Shown here: piece by piece, positions 26,794 to 37,460 of the stretch
Layout: every line of letters begins with the position of its first letter
Position numbering within the stretch: the stretch's first letter is position 1
From: Amphiduros pacificus
Lineage: Eukaryota > Annelida > Polychaeta > Phyllodocida > Hesionidae
Assembly (NCBI GenBank): GCA_949316495.1
Contig: OX439011.1
Coordinates: 25,908,495-25,972,494, forward strand
Direction of reading: 5' to 3'
Length of the DNA stretch: 64,000 nucleotides
The notes under the pieces: model-generated
What the model saw: only the letters and a program-made list of their open reading frames with translations
What the model was told of the DNA's origin: nothing
Databases searched by the model: none
Translations under genes and position numbers: made by a program

Positions 26794-27374
26794 ACAAACA
26801 CTTCTCCTATACAAAGAGCAACAGCTAGTCCTATCCCAGATACACTGCTTCCAGCTTGCACTGGATCAAGACTAACGTATATGGCATCAGCAGACCTCTG
26901 ATCTTCTACAGTTAGGGTGATGGTGTTTTCATTCACAAGCCTCTTCAGTGCTACCTGAGAGAAGACCTCTGCATCTCTCTCTCTGGTATGGTCATTGAAC
27001 CCACATATTTCTTGTTGATATGTTCCAGGAGCTACAAGCTCCATGACCTGTCTGACTGGATCTTCACTGAGTTGTCCACCAGCATCGATATGCCATGGAA
27101 GTTGCATGGCTCCGTGTATACAAACACCTGTTTGACCCTTCTCAGAACATGCTCCGCAGAGATATTTCAGTGATATGAGACACACTCCACCAGACTTACC
27201 ATCGGTGACTTCGTCCAATCTCGACAACCAATGTGATGCATCCACGGGGCTACAGAGCAACATGATGTTGACACCACGATTGGTGGCATATGTTAGGGCG
27301 CTCGCAACAGCACTGGGATGCATGTATCCACACTCGTCCATCACACAAAATGTTGGGTCATATCCTCTATTGCT
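26794..27374 (-). CDS. Terminase large subunit, exon 2: Walker B and start of nuclease domain
   Basis: Middle exon, bounded by an acceptor (tttctgtttgtttcag, ending at 27375) and a donor GTAAGT (intron begins at 26793). It carries the Walker B segment FCVMDECGYM, the coupling motif NIMLLCSPVDA, a cysteine pair (LCGAC), and IYVSLDPVQAGSSVSGIG, the first acidic strand of the nuclease. These are the signature elements of the herpesvirus packaging motor, in the right order. Exon 1 lies 18.6 kb upstream on the same strand. Confidence 0.9.
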
Positions 27375-27535
27375 CTGAAACAAACAGAAATAAAAGAATC
27401 GTTGTTAGATTGAGTCTGATTTCAGCAATGTCAGGCAGAAATCTCTGTTTCCCATTAAAATCCGATTTTGCACCAACACATCTTTTTCAACAGCAAGTGA
27501 CATGCTCATGTACAGAAATTTGAATCAAGAAAACC

Positions 27536-28525
27536 ATGGACACAGGAGCTATTTTCATTCACAAGGCCAAGGTCCACAAAAAAGATAAAATCATATTGAA
27601 CAAAAGGATACAGCATGGCATGAAAGAACTTTGCCATTCTTATGGAATTTTTGCGATTCCCCTAATTCTTGTGGATGATGGATCTTGCAATGCAGAAGAA
27701 TCTCTGATTTTCTGTCGTATGTCTAGATGTCTCATGCATCCCCTCTTCGACTCTGTGTATGCATGTCTCAGACATTTTGTGGTTCATGTGTGCACGGTGG
27801 GATCACGAACATGTCTAATACACGAAGACAGGGACGGTACAACGTCTTGTGTCTACAGTTGTTCCAAGTTGAACAATTTGCAATCAGAAGGATGCGACCA
27901 TATTGAGGAAACTCAAACATTTAGGTCACGACGATCATATGGTTCTCAGCAGAACAGATCTGAGATGAGGTACAATAAACTCACAAATACAGTGGATGAA
28001 GTTGTTGGTGCTCTTTGTGATGCCCAAAAGATTCATAAATATTGGACATATATCAGTGCAAGAAAACCTCACAAGCATAGAGAACACATTGATTTGAAAG
28101 CATTGCCGATGGAAAGAGTTATGTTTCGCCAGACAAGAGACCTTCTCCATGCGGATGTTTTGATCCTATGTGAGATTGTCCTCAGAAATGTACACAACAA
28201 ACAAGAATCGCTGATATTGTTGAAGAATGCATCTTCATTTATTTCAATCTTGTGCTACAGAATAGTAAGGGGAATATTCAGCCAAGGGCACTCTGTGTTA
28301 AACCCACCCGCGTATGCTAGCCAACTGACACCATTGCCTGCAAGTGATGATCTGTCTCTTTGGTTTGGGTTATCTCTGACAAAATATTCTGATTGTATAA
28401 ACTGCATCCAAGAAATCATTTCCAGGCAGAGTTTCCAGCAACAACTTGCAAACTCAAACTTGTCATCCTTTTCAAGTCATGCTCATTTAGATGATGTGGA
28501 GTCAAATGTTACCAAACATTCATAA
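27536..28525 (+). CDS. Hypothetical protein, 329 aa
   Basis: Unknown family. Basic, with several cysteines in the first half and no signal peptide or membrane segment. It starts 160 bp after terminase exon 2 on the opposite strand, and its 3' end overlaps that of the macro-OTU gene by 43 bp (convergent). It is the first of the genes nested in the long terminase intron. Confidence 0.65.
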   Translation: MDTGAIFIHKAKVHKKDKIILNKRIQHGMKELCHSYGIFAIPLILVDDGSCNAEESLIFCRMSRCLMHPLFDSVYACLRHFVVHVCTVGSRTCLIHEDRDGTTSCVYSCSKLNNLQSEGCDHIEETQTFRSRRSYGSQQNRSEMRYNKLTNTVDEVVGALCDAQKIHKYWTYISARKPHKHREHIDLKALPMERVMFRQTRDLLHADVLILCEIVLRNVHNKQESLILLKNASSFISILCYRIVRGIFSQGHSVLNPPAYASQLTPLPASDDLSLWFGLSLTKYSDCINCIQEIISRQSFQQQLANSNLSSFSSHAHLDDVESNVTKHS

Positions 28526-30537
28526 TGTGCAGCATGTTCAGAATTCCTTTTGTTGAAGAGCAGATGAATAATATTTTGGTTTTGATTGCTTATGGTGCCC
28601 AACACTGTATTGAGAGGTGTATCATGCAGTGCAAGAGCTTGCAGCATATCATTTGTTTTCAGGTATAATTTATAATACTCCTTACCATGATGCTCCCACA
28701 CAAAGACTGGTGTGTTAGTCATGATTGAAAACATGATGATGTGCTCTAAACCACCCAACCCTTGTTCATTTTTGCACCTGATTGCAAGGGCTTCTTCACA
28801 ATCTGTATCACATGCAAGCTTTTCTTTATACGCGGCGAAAAAATCATGTTTATGCTGTAGAAGTGCCCGGTTGATGTGTGACCTCAAAAATAAAGTATTT
28901 TCCGAAACAGAAAAATTGTCTCTGTAGTTCAATCTCTTGTTTTTATAGTTGATACCATAGCACCCAAACCAATCCCTAAAATACGATGACAGATCTCTTA
29001 CAGAGAGTTCATCTCTATCATTCCGATTCAACCATTCAGCAAGACTTGCAAAGAGACAGGCATTGTCAAGACCAGTTTCTTCTATGACAAGAGTCCTTTT
29101 CTTTGCTATGAGAAATGTCCCATTGGATTGGATTACGTCTTGGTATAGGCTCTGTGTGTCAGTTGTAACCATCTCCATTGGAAAGGTCAGGGCATAGTCC
29201 ATTAGGTGTTCATCAACAATGACAGGTGTCGGTTCTGTGTGTCCCATTTCATAATTCACATCTATGGCTCTGGCCTCTGGGTGAATTCTACCATTCTTGA
29301 CATCCTGCCCAAACGTATGCAGTGCAGCTTTACCTTGTGTATTTTTAGCTTTACTTTTTTTCTTCCTTGAGTTCTTTTGTGATATGGGAGTTTTTTGTGG
29401 TAAAACTCTATTGGAGAATATTTCATCCAATGTCTTTTTGTAGATCTCGAGATCTTTCTCACCAAAGACACAAAAAACTACCTGATCTATGTCATGATAA
29501 TTTTCCTTCAGCCAACCTATGGTGCTCTTGATGGCCACTTTTGCTGCATCATGTGCTGGATAATGATAAATTCCAGTTGATATACAAGGGAAAGCAATCG
29601 ATCTTGCACCAAGCTGTTTTGCAAGGTTTAACGAATTGGTGTAGCAGGACATCAACTGTTTCTCTTGTGCTGCATTTTCCTCAATGCTTCCTCTTTGAAA
29701 GAAAGGACCCACAGTATGAATGACCCATTTTGCAGGTAGATCATAACCCTTTGTTGCCTTTGCATCACCTATTTCACATCCCCCCATGGTCTTACATTCC
29801 TCCAAGAGCTGTGGACCAGCAGCCCCATGAATGGCAAAATCCACACCTCCTCCACCAAGTAGAGATTTATTGGCTGCATTGACTACTGCATCGACTGGCA
29901 ATAGTGTTATATCACCCAGTTTCACTTGCATCTTGCTTCTCAATGTATCTGCTTGATGATCCACATGTTGTGTTGTAGTATCTTCCTTTTCATCCTTTCC
30001 CAGATGTGTTTGATCATCTTCACATATCACCTCCCTTTGATCGGCAGGCTGATCTTGACCAATGATATTTGGAGGATGTGATGATTCAAGAAGATTAAGA
30101 AGTAGCGGTCCATCTGAGTCAATCACCTCAAACGAACTCTCTTCCTCGTCTGATATTAAAATGTCATCCACATTTTCTTTGAAATTGGTAGAGGGAGTCA
30201 CCTCTTCATGCATTGAACCAATAACATGATCCCATTTTAACATATTGTTTTTACTCTGTTGTATATTTGTTGTACTGTGTATACTTGCAATTTCATCCCC
30301 TTCATTGAGACCCATTGGTTTGCCTTCTGAAATGGTAAATGAACCAAGGGGATTGTCCCATCTATCACTTTGTATATTAAACCCATCCTGCCTCGCTTTC
30401 TTATGTTTTGGATCATATTCAGAATGCAGAAGGCCATATTTTCTTTTATTGGATAGCTCATCTTGCATTGCCCATAATTCCAGGAACCTCTCTTCATTCA
30501 GCAGTCTGTCTATGTCGTTTATGTCAAGGTCAGTCAT
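28483..30537 (-). CDS. Macro domain-OTU fusion protein
   Basis: A 684-aa protein. Residues about 198-370 are a MacroD-type macro domain: GDITLLPVDAVVNAANKSL, the glycine loop GGGGVDFAIH, and PCISTGIYHYP, all in the ADP-ribose pocket. This class removes mono-ADP-ribose from proteins and antagonises PARP-based antiviral responses. Residues about 480-684 are an OTU cysteine protease: DNACLFASL with the catalytic Cys, and HYECL with the catalytic His close to the C-terminus. OTU enzymes remove ubiquitin or ISG15. A Lys-rich linker joins them, and an acidic N-terminal region precedes them. The gene is divergent from the giant OTU/coiled-coil gene with only 75 bp between ATGs. Confidence 0.9.
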   Translation of the reverse strand: MTDLDINDIDRLLNEERFLELWAMQDELSNKRKYGLLHSEYDPKHKKARQDGFNIQSDRWDNPLGSFTISEGKPMGLNEGDEIASIHSTTNIQQSKNNMLKWDHVIGSMHEEVTPSTNFKENVDDILISDEEESSFEVIDSDGPLLLNLLESSHPPNIIGQDQPADQREVICEDDQTHLGKDEKEDTTTQHVDHQADTLRSKMQVKLGDITLLPVDAVVNAANKSLLGGGGVDFAIHGAAGPQLLEECKTMGGCEIGDAKATKGYDLPAKWVIHTVGPFFQRGSIEENAAQEKQLMSCYTNSLNLAKQLGARSIAFPCISTGIYHYPAHDAAKVAIKSTIGWLKENYHDIDQVVFCVFGEKDLEIYKKTLDEIFSNRVLPQKTPISQKNSRKKKSKAKNTQGKAALHTFGQDVKNGRIHPEARAIDVNYEMGHTEPTPVIVDEHLMDYALTFPMEMVTTDTQSLYQDVIQSNGTFLIAKKRTLVIEETGLDNACLFASLAEWLNRNDRDELSVRDLSSYFRDWFGCYGINYKNKRLNYRDNFSVSENTLFLRSHINRALLQHKHDFFAAYKEKLACDTDCEEALAIRCKNEQGLGGLEHIIMFSIMTNTPVFVWEHHGKEYYKLYLKTNDMLQALALHDTPLNTVLGTISNQNQNIIHLLFNKRNSEHAAHYECLVTFDSTSSK

Positions 30538-30612
30538 GTCACTAGTGTTCGTTTTAGTATACTACTTTCATTACATATTAATAGAACCAAACACACTTAT
30601 TTGAGGGTTGAG
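30538..30612. promoter_or_regulatory. Short divergent promoter between two OTU genes
   Basis: Only 75 bp separate the ATGs of the macro-OTU gene (minus) and the giant OTU/coiled-coil gene (plus). AT-rich elements (tagtatac, cattacatattaat) could serve both directions. The two promoters must overlap each other or each other's 5' leader. Confidence 0.45.
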
Positions 30613-33600
30613 ATGGATACATTTACTCTCACTGAGGAAACTCATCAACAAGATGACACCCTTGAGGTGGATAGACCTTTACTCCCAGCAGTAAATTTAG
30701 AAGATAAAAGCGATGCCATTGAAGAGTTTGTTAGGAGCAGTAGTGATCAGATATATTTCTTGAGATATTTGGCATCATTGGCCGATCAAGACACAAGACA
30801 ACCCCATGTTTATGCACCAAATAATAATATGATGATTCTCTTGAATCATCATATTGCAAGGAGTGACCACTTCAGGGAATTTTGGTTCTTTGTCAAGAGT
30901 TGTATGGATGCAATGAATCATCACTGGCAAGAATGGAGGAGGAGCAATGCGATCCAGAACACTGCATACAATGAAACTTGTGAGCTGCTGTGGAGAGTGG
31001 TCATTGGAAGTAGTCTTATGAGAAATCCAGATGACTTAATTATTCGTACTGCTGGACTTATAACAGACACATTAAGTAATGTAAATTTGGCAGGAACTGC
31101 CCTTTTCTCTTGTTTTTATGGTGGACAGCCAATAAAGGTGCAGGTCGATAAAGTTGGGCAAGCAAGACTCACACTATTCCAGGGGGAAGGGAGAACAATT
31201 CTAAGGGATCAACAAATGTCCACAAATGAAAATTTAAGCACTTTATTTCCCAATGACTGTGACAGAGGTAGACTATCAGCATTCATTGCCAAATACCAAC
31301 AGTCTAATGATCGACTTATCATCAATTGGATCCAGTGGGTGAGACACCAGTCGATGAGACACCCTGATTCAAGATTCTTGCAACGGATCAGATATGTGAC
31401 ACTAGTTTGGCTGTACCACACCACCAACGACTCAACCAAGCAAGGCAGGGCAACATTAGAATCCAAGTTCGATCACTTCTCATCCATCCAGTGTTTTGAG
31501 GCTGTCATGTCACAGGACACTGCTGTCCCAGACCAAGTGGATGTTGTGACAAAGACTATGTCTCGAATCTTTATGGATTTGAAGCATTCTTCTCACAGGC
31601 AGGGAACTTATTTCAAAGTTAACTTCAATCACATTGCAGAGGCTTCTATTCGCTTTGCTCTGCACCTTGCAAAAGCAAGCAATATGGAGATAGGAGGTGG
31701 TGATGAAGTGGTGAGAGACGCCCTTGAAGACTTCACACTGGCAACATCATATAATCTCGAAGAGGGATTTCCTGAGTCACTGGCAATTAAGTCAATCACA
31801 CCAATGGAAGTAATCAGAAAGACGAAGTTCAGATGGTCTTCTCCTGAGATGCATTTCGTAACTCTTATATTCACTGCTATGGGTTACTGGAACAGAGATG
31901 TGAGATCGATGAAAGTCTCATTTATCCACAACAAGATGGGGAGGTTTATGGAGAAATGTAGAGAGTCAATCAGGCTCAATGGACAAGAGAGCGAGGCAGA
32001 AAAGATGATTGAAACCATGCTCGACGGATCCAATGTAGATCCAGATATAGTGTCTGTTCTAAAGAATGCAACTAAGGAGAGGACAAATGTGAAGAGGGAA
32101 CTGATCAGGCGTGGTCCCCTAAGGTCTAGGGTCAGGGCTCCTTCTGTAGCACCAACTGAGTATTCAACTGATTCTGTGGTTGTACCCAGGAATGTGCCAC
32201 AAACGAATGGGAAAAATAAGAGGAAGCTTGAAAGAGAAGAGCACGAAAAGGACGGTGATCCATGCACCGTCATGACCGATGCCAAGCAAAGAAAGAAAGA
32301 CAATTCTAAAAGGGAAGATTATTTCCTGGAAGTTCATTCTACTCTTAGTGAAAATGCCAATGGAGGTTCTCTGCCACTTAAAGAGCTTGTTGAAATAGCA
32401 AAGGGACTATCTGACTCTATCTGCAAAAGACATCCTCTACACAAACAATTTTATGGCAGTCAAACCCTCAAAGAGATCAAATCGGAAGATGTAGTATCTA
32501 GAGATATATTCCCAATTGATGTACAAGAACAATTGTTTGCAAGACAGGTTGGAGCCGATGGAAATTGCTTCTTCCGTTCCATGAGCATGCTAGTTTTTGG
32601 TTCTGAAGACCATCACATTGAAATGCGTGTTCGATGTGCCATCTCTATGCTCCTGCACATGGAGCATTTGTTATCCCCAGCTTTATTTCGTGAAGAGGAT
32701 GAGAAACTGGTACAGCAGATGATGGAATATGGCAATATAACAGGAAAATACAATATCAAATCAACACAATCAAGAGAGGAATATATCATGGGGACCGTGC
32801 TGAAGACACTGGAATTAAACTCTTGGTGCTCCTTAATTCACATTGGGTCAATGGCATGTGAGCTAGGAATTCCGATCAGATCAATATACCCTCACAGAAA
32901 GGTTCCTCGTGATTGCTTGAAGAGACATGTATTTCATCGCTTTTTTTATCCTAGCACCTGTACCAATGAGAAGAGACCACTCAATGTAATGTGGACATAT
33001 ACATCTCTTGTTTGTCATCAACCAAATCATTTTGTTCCATGTCTGTACTGTGAGGAAGACAGACCCAGAGATCAGACCAACCTGACTCCACAAGATGACC
33101 CTACATTGATCATACTGAGTGATGATGAAGACACAGATGAAGCATTTCGAATGGAAACACTATTCTATGATGCACCAACGATAAACGATAAGCATAATGA
33201 GAGCAACGGATGTAGTGACGATGAAACTCAAGACCCAACAGTCGAGGACACACTACAAAACATAATGAGAGAATGTGGTATCCGTCCTATCCATTCAGAG
33301 TCACGAACAAAAGAGGATGAAACATGGAAGATTGACCATAATGCACAGAATAATGGTAAAAATGCTGTTAGAACTGATATTATGACCAAAGGGGAAATCA
33401 ATAAATCACAGACCACAGGTGAAATTACAGGGCAAGAAGATACACTTATTCTAAATGATGAACGAATTGAGGGAGCTTCAGTCAAGTTGGACTCAAGCTC
33501 TTTTCCTTTGAACGAAAACGAAACAAAAGAGCAAGTCAAAACAACTAATTTGAATGACAGTAAGGTTTTTGATAACAAAGCAAAATCATCATCACTTAGT

Positions 33601-36600
33601 TCCGATAAAGATTCTGGTGATGATTGTTTTGCTGAATCAATTGAGAATGAAAACTCTAGGGACAAATTTCATCTCAAATGTGATAACACATTTCAAGATG
33701 AGAATGAAGGTGGTTATAAAATCAGTGACAAGTGTCTGGAAGGTCTTTCAGAGATTCCATTCTTTAGTTCAACACCTGAACCTTCCAACCACTCTGTAGA
33801 TGACATTAAAACACCTAAAGGTGTTACAGATATCAAAACTAAAGCGGATACAATTAAAGTGGAAGATATATCAAAAGATGGAGGTACATTTCGTCTACAG
33901 GGCGATGGGACATTTCTGAATGAAAATGAAGAAATTATTGGTTTTGATGATCTAGAAACTATTCCCAGCCTAAGTTCTGTTGATATTACCTTCACTTCAC
34001 CATTGAAAGAATGGGATGGGAAGCTGGACACCCCAGAAAAAACACCCCTTTCTAAAGGAGGGATCAGACCACTCGCCCAAGTAAAGCAAGCATTGTTTGC
34101 CGAGGTACAAAGAGGTGATGAAAGAACCAAGGATGGCTCTCAATGTGAAGCAGAATCTCAACTTGCCATTTGTAAATCAGTAGAAGACAAATTCAGACCT
34201 GCTCTAGACCAAATGCATAGAATTATTGACACGGATGAGCAATGTCAAAATAAAACCCCACTCAGCAATATCAAAGAGAATTGTGGCTCCGAAAAATCAA
34301 CTAACTCCGTTCCAAATAAGAAGAGTTATGTCAGAAGAAATGTGAATAGTGAAATACATGGTGGAGTTTCAAGTGTTAGAGAATTAGATGAGGGTACTCT
34401 GAGTATCTCTGAAAAAGAGTCACCACAATTTATTAGTATGGACCCCAGATATATGGATGATGGGCAACATTGGTCTTCTGAGGAAGATGAAACTGATTCT
34501 GAAGATTCTCCCCTAGATAGATGTCAATCTTTTGTTGACTCAGCATCTGTTGGTATTGAAAATGTCGAGATATTGAAAAATCAATATGGTCGCCTGAACG
34601 AGGAGTCGAAAAGGACAAACACAGAAAATTTTTTGCTAGTGAATGAATTGACACAGAAAGAGAGCAATTTCCAAATCTTGCAGGAAAAGTATTCAAAACT
34701 GGTAGAACAGAATGCTGCACTTCATAGAGAAATTGAGGAAGGCAAAGGTGTCAGGAAACAATTGATAGGGGTGGTGGCACAACTTCGGTCCAAAGATGAG
34801 AACTTACAACAGGAAAAGGACACTTTGTTTCAACAGACAATGGAAAATAGAGCAATGATCGAAAGTCTTGCAACATCTCTCAAAGAATTGGCTGCTGAAA
34901 ATATATCTTTAAAGAAAATGCAAAAGGATGGCACCCATGAAGAGTTAATTCAGCTGATTGCCCAAAAGACGGAGACGATAAACAAATTGCAAAATGAATC
35001 TAAATTTGTCATGAAACAATTTGGAGAGCGGCGAGCAGCTGAAATTGCATCTACAGAAGAGGTGATAGGATCACTCAAACAGGAGATAGAAGAGGCAAAG
35101 AATAATATGGCAACGCTTGTAAGCAATGGAGCCATACGGGAAAAGCAAGCGAATGAAAAACTTCAAATTGCCCTGAACTCCATCAATCAGCTTGAACAAA
35201 AATGTCAGTCTACTGATACAGATGCCCTTGAGCAAAAAAGGAGGGAAGTGGAAATGATGCGTTCTCAGCTGCTGGAGCAAGAAAATGTGATTCATCAATT
35301 AAAAAATGAAATATTGCATCAGTCCAGTAATTCTCATCAACGGCAATCAGATAAAGACCTTAGTTTGTTAGCCCTGAAAGACAAACTAAACAAAAGGGAT
35401 GCTGAAATCAAAATGATCAGAGCGACCTGTGAGCTCTTGGAGGATGAGAAGAACAACTTGATCAAGCAGATGAACAAGGAAGATGCCAAATTTGACAATG
35501 TGATAAGGGATATAGGCAAACTTAAAGAGGAAATTGTACAAAAAGAGGAAGAGAATGATGGGTTGCTTAGTGAACTTCGAGATGTCAAGAATAAATTAAC
35601 AAAGAACAAGAGACAGATCTCTACATTTCAGAATGACTTGAGTGAGAAATCGCAAGAGAATAACCTGCTTCAGGTATCAAACAAAGACCTCAAATCTGAG
35701 ATAAAGAAATTGAAGAGAGAGAACCAATCCAAAGCTTCTACTCTTCTTTCACTGTCTGAAGACAAGAAAGATATGCAACATCAAGTGACTTTACTCACAG
35801 GATCACAAGAGGCACTTCATCTGAAATTGAGAGATTCATGTTCCAGCTCTGATTTGGCTGAAAAAGTAAAGGAAAACACATTACTTATCTCTTCCAATCA
35901 TGCTCTGGATTCTGATGTGAAACGGCTTAAGAGAGAAATACAGACAAAATCAAATGAAATCTCTACACTAAAAGATGAGAAAAAAGAAATGGACAGTCGA
36001 TTGGCCTCATTTGAAAACAGTCGCAGGCAGCTGAGACAAAAGCTGCGTGAGACATACTGTGAGTCGTCTAATGGTCACCAAGTGGATGAACTTCATTTAG
36101 ACATCGAAAGACTTGAGACAGAACTGTCTCAGCTGAGGAATAAAAAGACATCACTGGCCGAGGAAAATTACCACTTGAAAGAAAGCAATTTGAAATTGAC
36201 TGATTTAAATAAAAAACAGAATGCTGACATGATCAAGTTGAATATAGAGCTGGGAACAGCAATGAGAGAGAAAAATACTTTAGAGCAAAACAATTCAAGG
36301 CTATCATGTAAGAAGGGGGATGGTGCAGAAAATACCAAACATGGTGACAACACAAGAGATTCACAAACCCTCACACAGAAGACAAACGCAGATTACACCC
36401 TACTACAAAGCAAATCCAATGAACAGGAACACATAATAAAACAACTGAAACAGAAATTCAATGGACTTGACAGTGAGCATTACCGAATACTTCAACTGGA
36501 AAAGGAAAAATTACAAGAAACAATTGAGTGCTCCACTCGGGAGGAGATGCAAACACTACAGAACAATTTAGACATGTTCATGGCCATGATGAAGCGTTCA

Positions 36601-37458
36601 CCATTGTCAGAGGTTCAATCTGATTCAAATCTCTGTGCAGAAGATCATTCCTCTGATGTAAACTATAGAAGGCTTGTTTCAAATATTCATGCCATCTTGC
36701 ACAGACAATATCTTGCCATCCTGAGTGAAAGTAAGAGTGCATCTTGTGCAAATCAAATCAAGAAATGTTTCAAAGAACATTCCGATGATATGATACATGC
36801 TTGTGAAAATTTGATAGCTGAATATGATAGAAATAGGAAGGAGACAGAGTCTTTGACAAGACAATACAGCGATAAGAAGAAATTGCAGGAATCCTTCAGT
36901 CATGCCACCAGTACGATAGAATGTCTGGAGAGAAAGGTGAAGGAAAGTGAGAAGAGCATCAAGAGGAATGAAGACTATGCAGCAGACCTAGAGGCCAAAT
37001 ACACTATGGCTAGAGACAAGATTGTGACTCTGACATCGCAGATACATCAATCAAATGAGAAGTTTGAATGTGAACGTAGCGGCCACACAGAGAACATGTT
37101 ACGCTTGAAATCACATATATTTGACTTGCAACAGGAATTGAAAGAGACACAAACTAAATATATAAAGAATACAAAAAAGCTTGAAGAAAATGTGGCTGAA
37201 AAGGAGACTGTAGAAAGAGACATGAGTGGTGTACTGAGTAGACTTCAGAACAAATGCAAGGAAGTCAATCGCCTCCGTATGATCATCGACCAATTGAAGC
37301 GACAGGATGATGTCATTATTCCAATGGACTATCAAGTCAAAGACCTCTTCCATATGAAAGAGATGCCATTATCACACCATAACACAGGTAAGACTAAATT
37401 TCATATTTCTCTCTTTTTTGGTTTGGGTATTCATTCAGATGGACATCGAACCTATTGA
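30613..37458 (+). CDS. Giant OTU/coiled-coil protein, 2281 aa, large-tegument-like
   Basis: The largest gene of the window. Residues 1-540 form a helical globular domain of unknown family. Residues about 600-810 are an OTU-type deubiquitinase: GADGNCFFRSM with the catalytic Cys (about 651) and NHFVPCL with the catalytic His near 805. An acidic, low-complexity region follows (about 815-1310), then an almost unbroken coiled coil (about 1316-2236). Herpesvirus large tegument proteins (UL36 type) also combine a deubiquitinase with a very long extended region, though with a different protease fold; this may be a functional analogue. The start is the ATG at 30613. Near the 3' end a 51-bp in-frame stretch (37388..37438) has GTAAGA and CAG ends and may be an optional intron. 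Confidence 0.88.
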   Translation: MDTFTLTEETHQQDDTLEVDRPLLPAVNLEDKSDAIEEFVRSSSDQIYFLRYLASLADQDTRQPHVYAPNNNMMILLNHHIARSDHFREFWFFVKSCMDAMNHHWQEWRRSNAIQNTAYNETCELLWRVVIGSSLMRNPDDLIIRTAGLITDTLSNVNLAGTALFSCFYGGQPIKVQVDKVGQARLTLFQGEGRTILRDQQMSTNENLSTLFPNDCDRGRLSAFIAKYQQSNDRLIINWIQWVRHQSMRHPDSRFLQRIRYVTLVWLYHTTNDSTKQGRATLESKFDHFSSIQCFEAVMSQDTAVPDQVDVVTKTMSRIFMDLKHSSHRQGTYFKVNFNHIAEASIRFALHLAKASNMEIGGGDEVVRDALEDFTLATSYNLEEGFPESLAIKSITPMEVIRKTKFRWSSPEMHFVTLIFTAMGYWNRDVRSMKVSFIHNKMGRFMEKCRESIRLNGQESEAEKMIETMLDGSNVDPDIVSVLKNATKERTNVKRELIRRGPLRSRVRAPSVAPTEYSTDSVVVPRNVPQTNGKNKRKLEREEHEKDGDPCTVMTDAKQRKKDNSKREDYFLEVHSTLSENANGGSLPLKELVEIAKGLSDSICKRHPLHKQFYGSQTLKEIKSEDVVSRDIFPIDVQEQLFARQVGADGNCFFRSMSMLVFGSEDHHIEMRVRCAISMLLHMEHLLSPALFREEDEKLVQQMMEYGNITGKYNIKSTQSREEYIMGTVLKTLELNSWCSLIHIGSMACELGIPIRSIYPHRKVPRDCLKRHVFHRFFYPSTCTNEKRPLNVMWTYTSLVCHQPNHFVPCLYCEEDRPRDQTNLTPQDDPTLIILSDDEDTDEAFRMETLFYDAPTINDKHNESNGCSDDETQDPTVEDTLQNIMRECGIRPIHSESRTKEDETWKIDHNAQNNGKNAVRTDIMTKGEINKSQTTGEITGQEDTLILNDERIEGASVKLDSSSFPLNENETKEQVKTTNLNDSKVFDNKAKSSSLSSDKDSGDDCFAESIENENSRDKFHLKCDNTFQDENEGGYKISDKCLEGLSEIPFFSSTPEPSNHSVDDIKTPKGVTDIKTKADTIKVEDISKDGGTFRLQGDGTFLNENEEIIGFDDLETIPSLSSVDITFTSPLKEWDGKLDTPEKTPLSKGGIRPLAQVKQALFAEVQRGDERTKDGSQCEAESQLAICKSVEDKFRPALDQMHRIIDTDEQCQNKTPLSNIKENCGSEKSTNSVPNKKSYVRRNVNSEIHGGVSSVRELDEGTLSISEKESPQFISMDPRYMDDGQHWSSEEDETDSEDSPLDRCQSFVDSASVGIENVEILKNQYGRLNEESKRTNTENFLLVNELTQKESNFQILQEKYSKLVEQNAALHREIEEGKGVRKQLIGVVAQLRSKDENLQQEKDTLFQQTMENRAMIESLATSLKELAAENISLKKMQKDGTHEELIQLIAQKTETINKLQNESKFVMKQFGERRAAEIASTEEVIGSLKQEIEEAKNNMATLVSNGAIREKQANEKLQIALNSINQLEQKCQSTDTDALEQKRREVEMMRSQLLEQENVIHQLKNEILHQSSNSHQRQSDKDLSLLALKDKLNKRDAEIKMIRATCELLEDEKNNLIKQMNKEDAKFDNVIRDIGKLKEEIVQKEEENDGLLSELRDVKNKLTKNKRQISTFQNDLSEKSQENNLLQVSNKDLKSEIKKLKRENQSKASTLLSLSEDKKDMQHQVTLLTGSQEALHLKLRDSCSSSDLAEKVKENTLLISSNHALDSDVKRLKREIQTKSNEISTLKDEKKEMDSRLASFENSRRQLRQKLRETYCESSNGHQVDELHLDIERLETELSQLRNKKTSLAEENYHLKESNLKLTDLNKKQNADMIKLNIELGTAMREKNTLEQNNSRLSCKKGDGAENTKHGDNTRDSQTLTQKTNADYTLLQSKSNEQEHIIKQLKQKFNGLDSEHYRILQLEKEKLQETIECSTREEMQTLQNNLDMFMAMMKRSPLSEVQSDSNLCAEDHSSDVNYRRLVSNIHAILHRQYLAILSESKSASCANQIKKCFKEHSDDMIHACENLIAEYDRNRKETESLTRQYSDKKKLQESFSHATSTIECLERKVKESEKSIKRNEDYAADLEAKYTMARDKIVTLTSQIHQSNEKFECERSGHTENMLRLKSHIFDLQQELKETQTKYIKNTKKLEENVAEKETVERDMSGVLSRLQNKCKEVNRLRMIIDQLKRQDDVIIPMDYQVKDLFHMKEMPLSHHNTGKTKFHISLFFGLGIHSDGHRTY

Positions 37459-37460
37459 CC

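Noticed and set aside
31629-35609. Antisense frames within the giant OTU/coiled-coil gene
   Set aside because: Compositionally they are mirrors of coiled-coil and acidic coding sequence.
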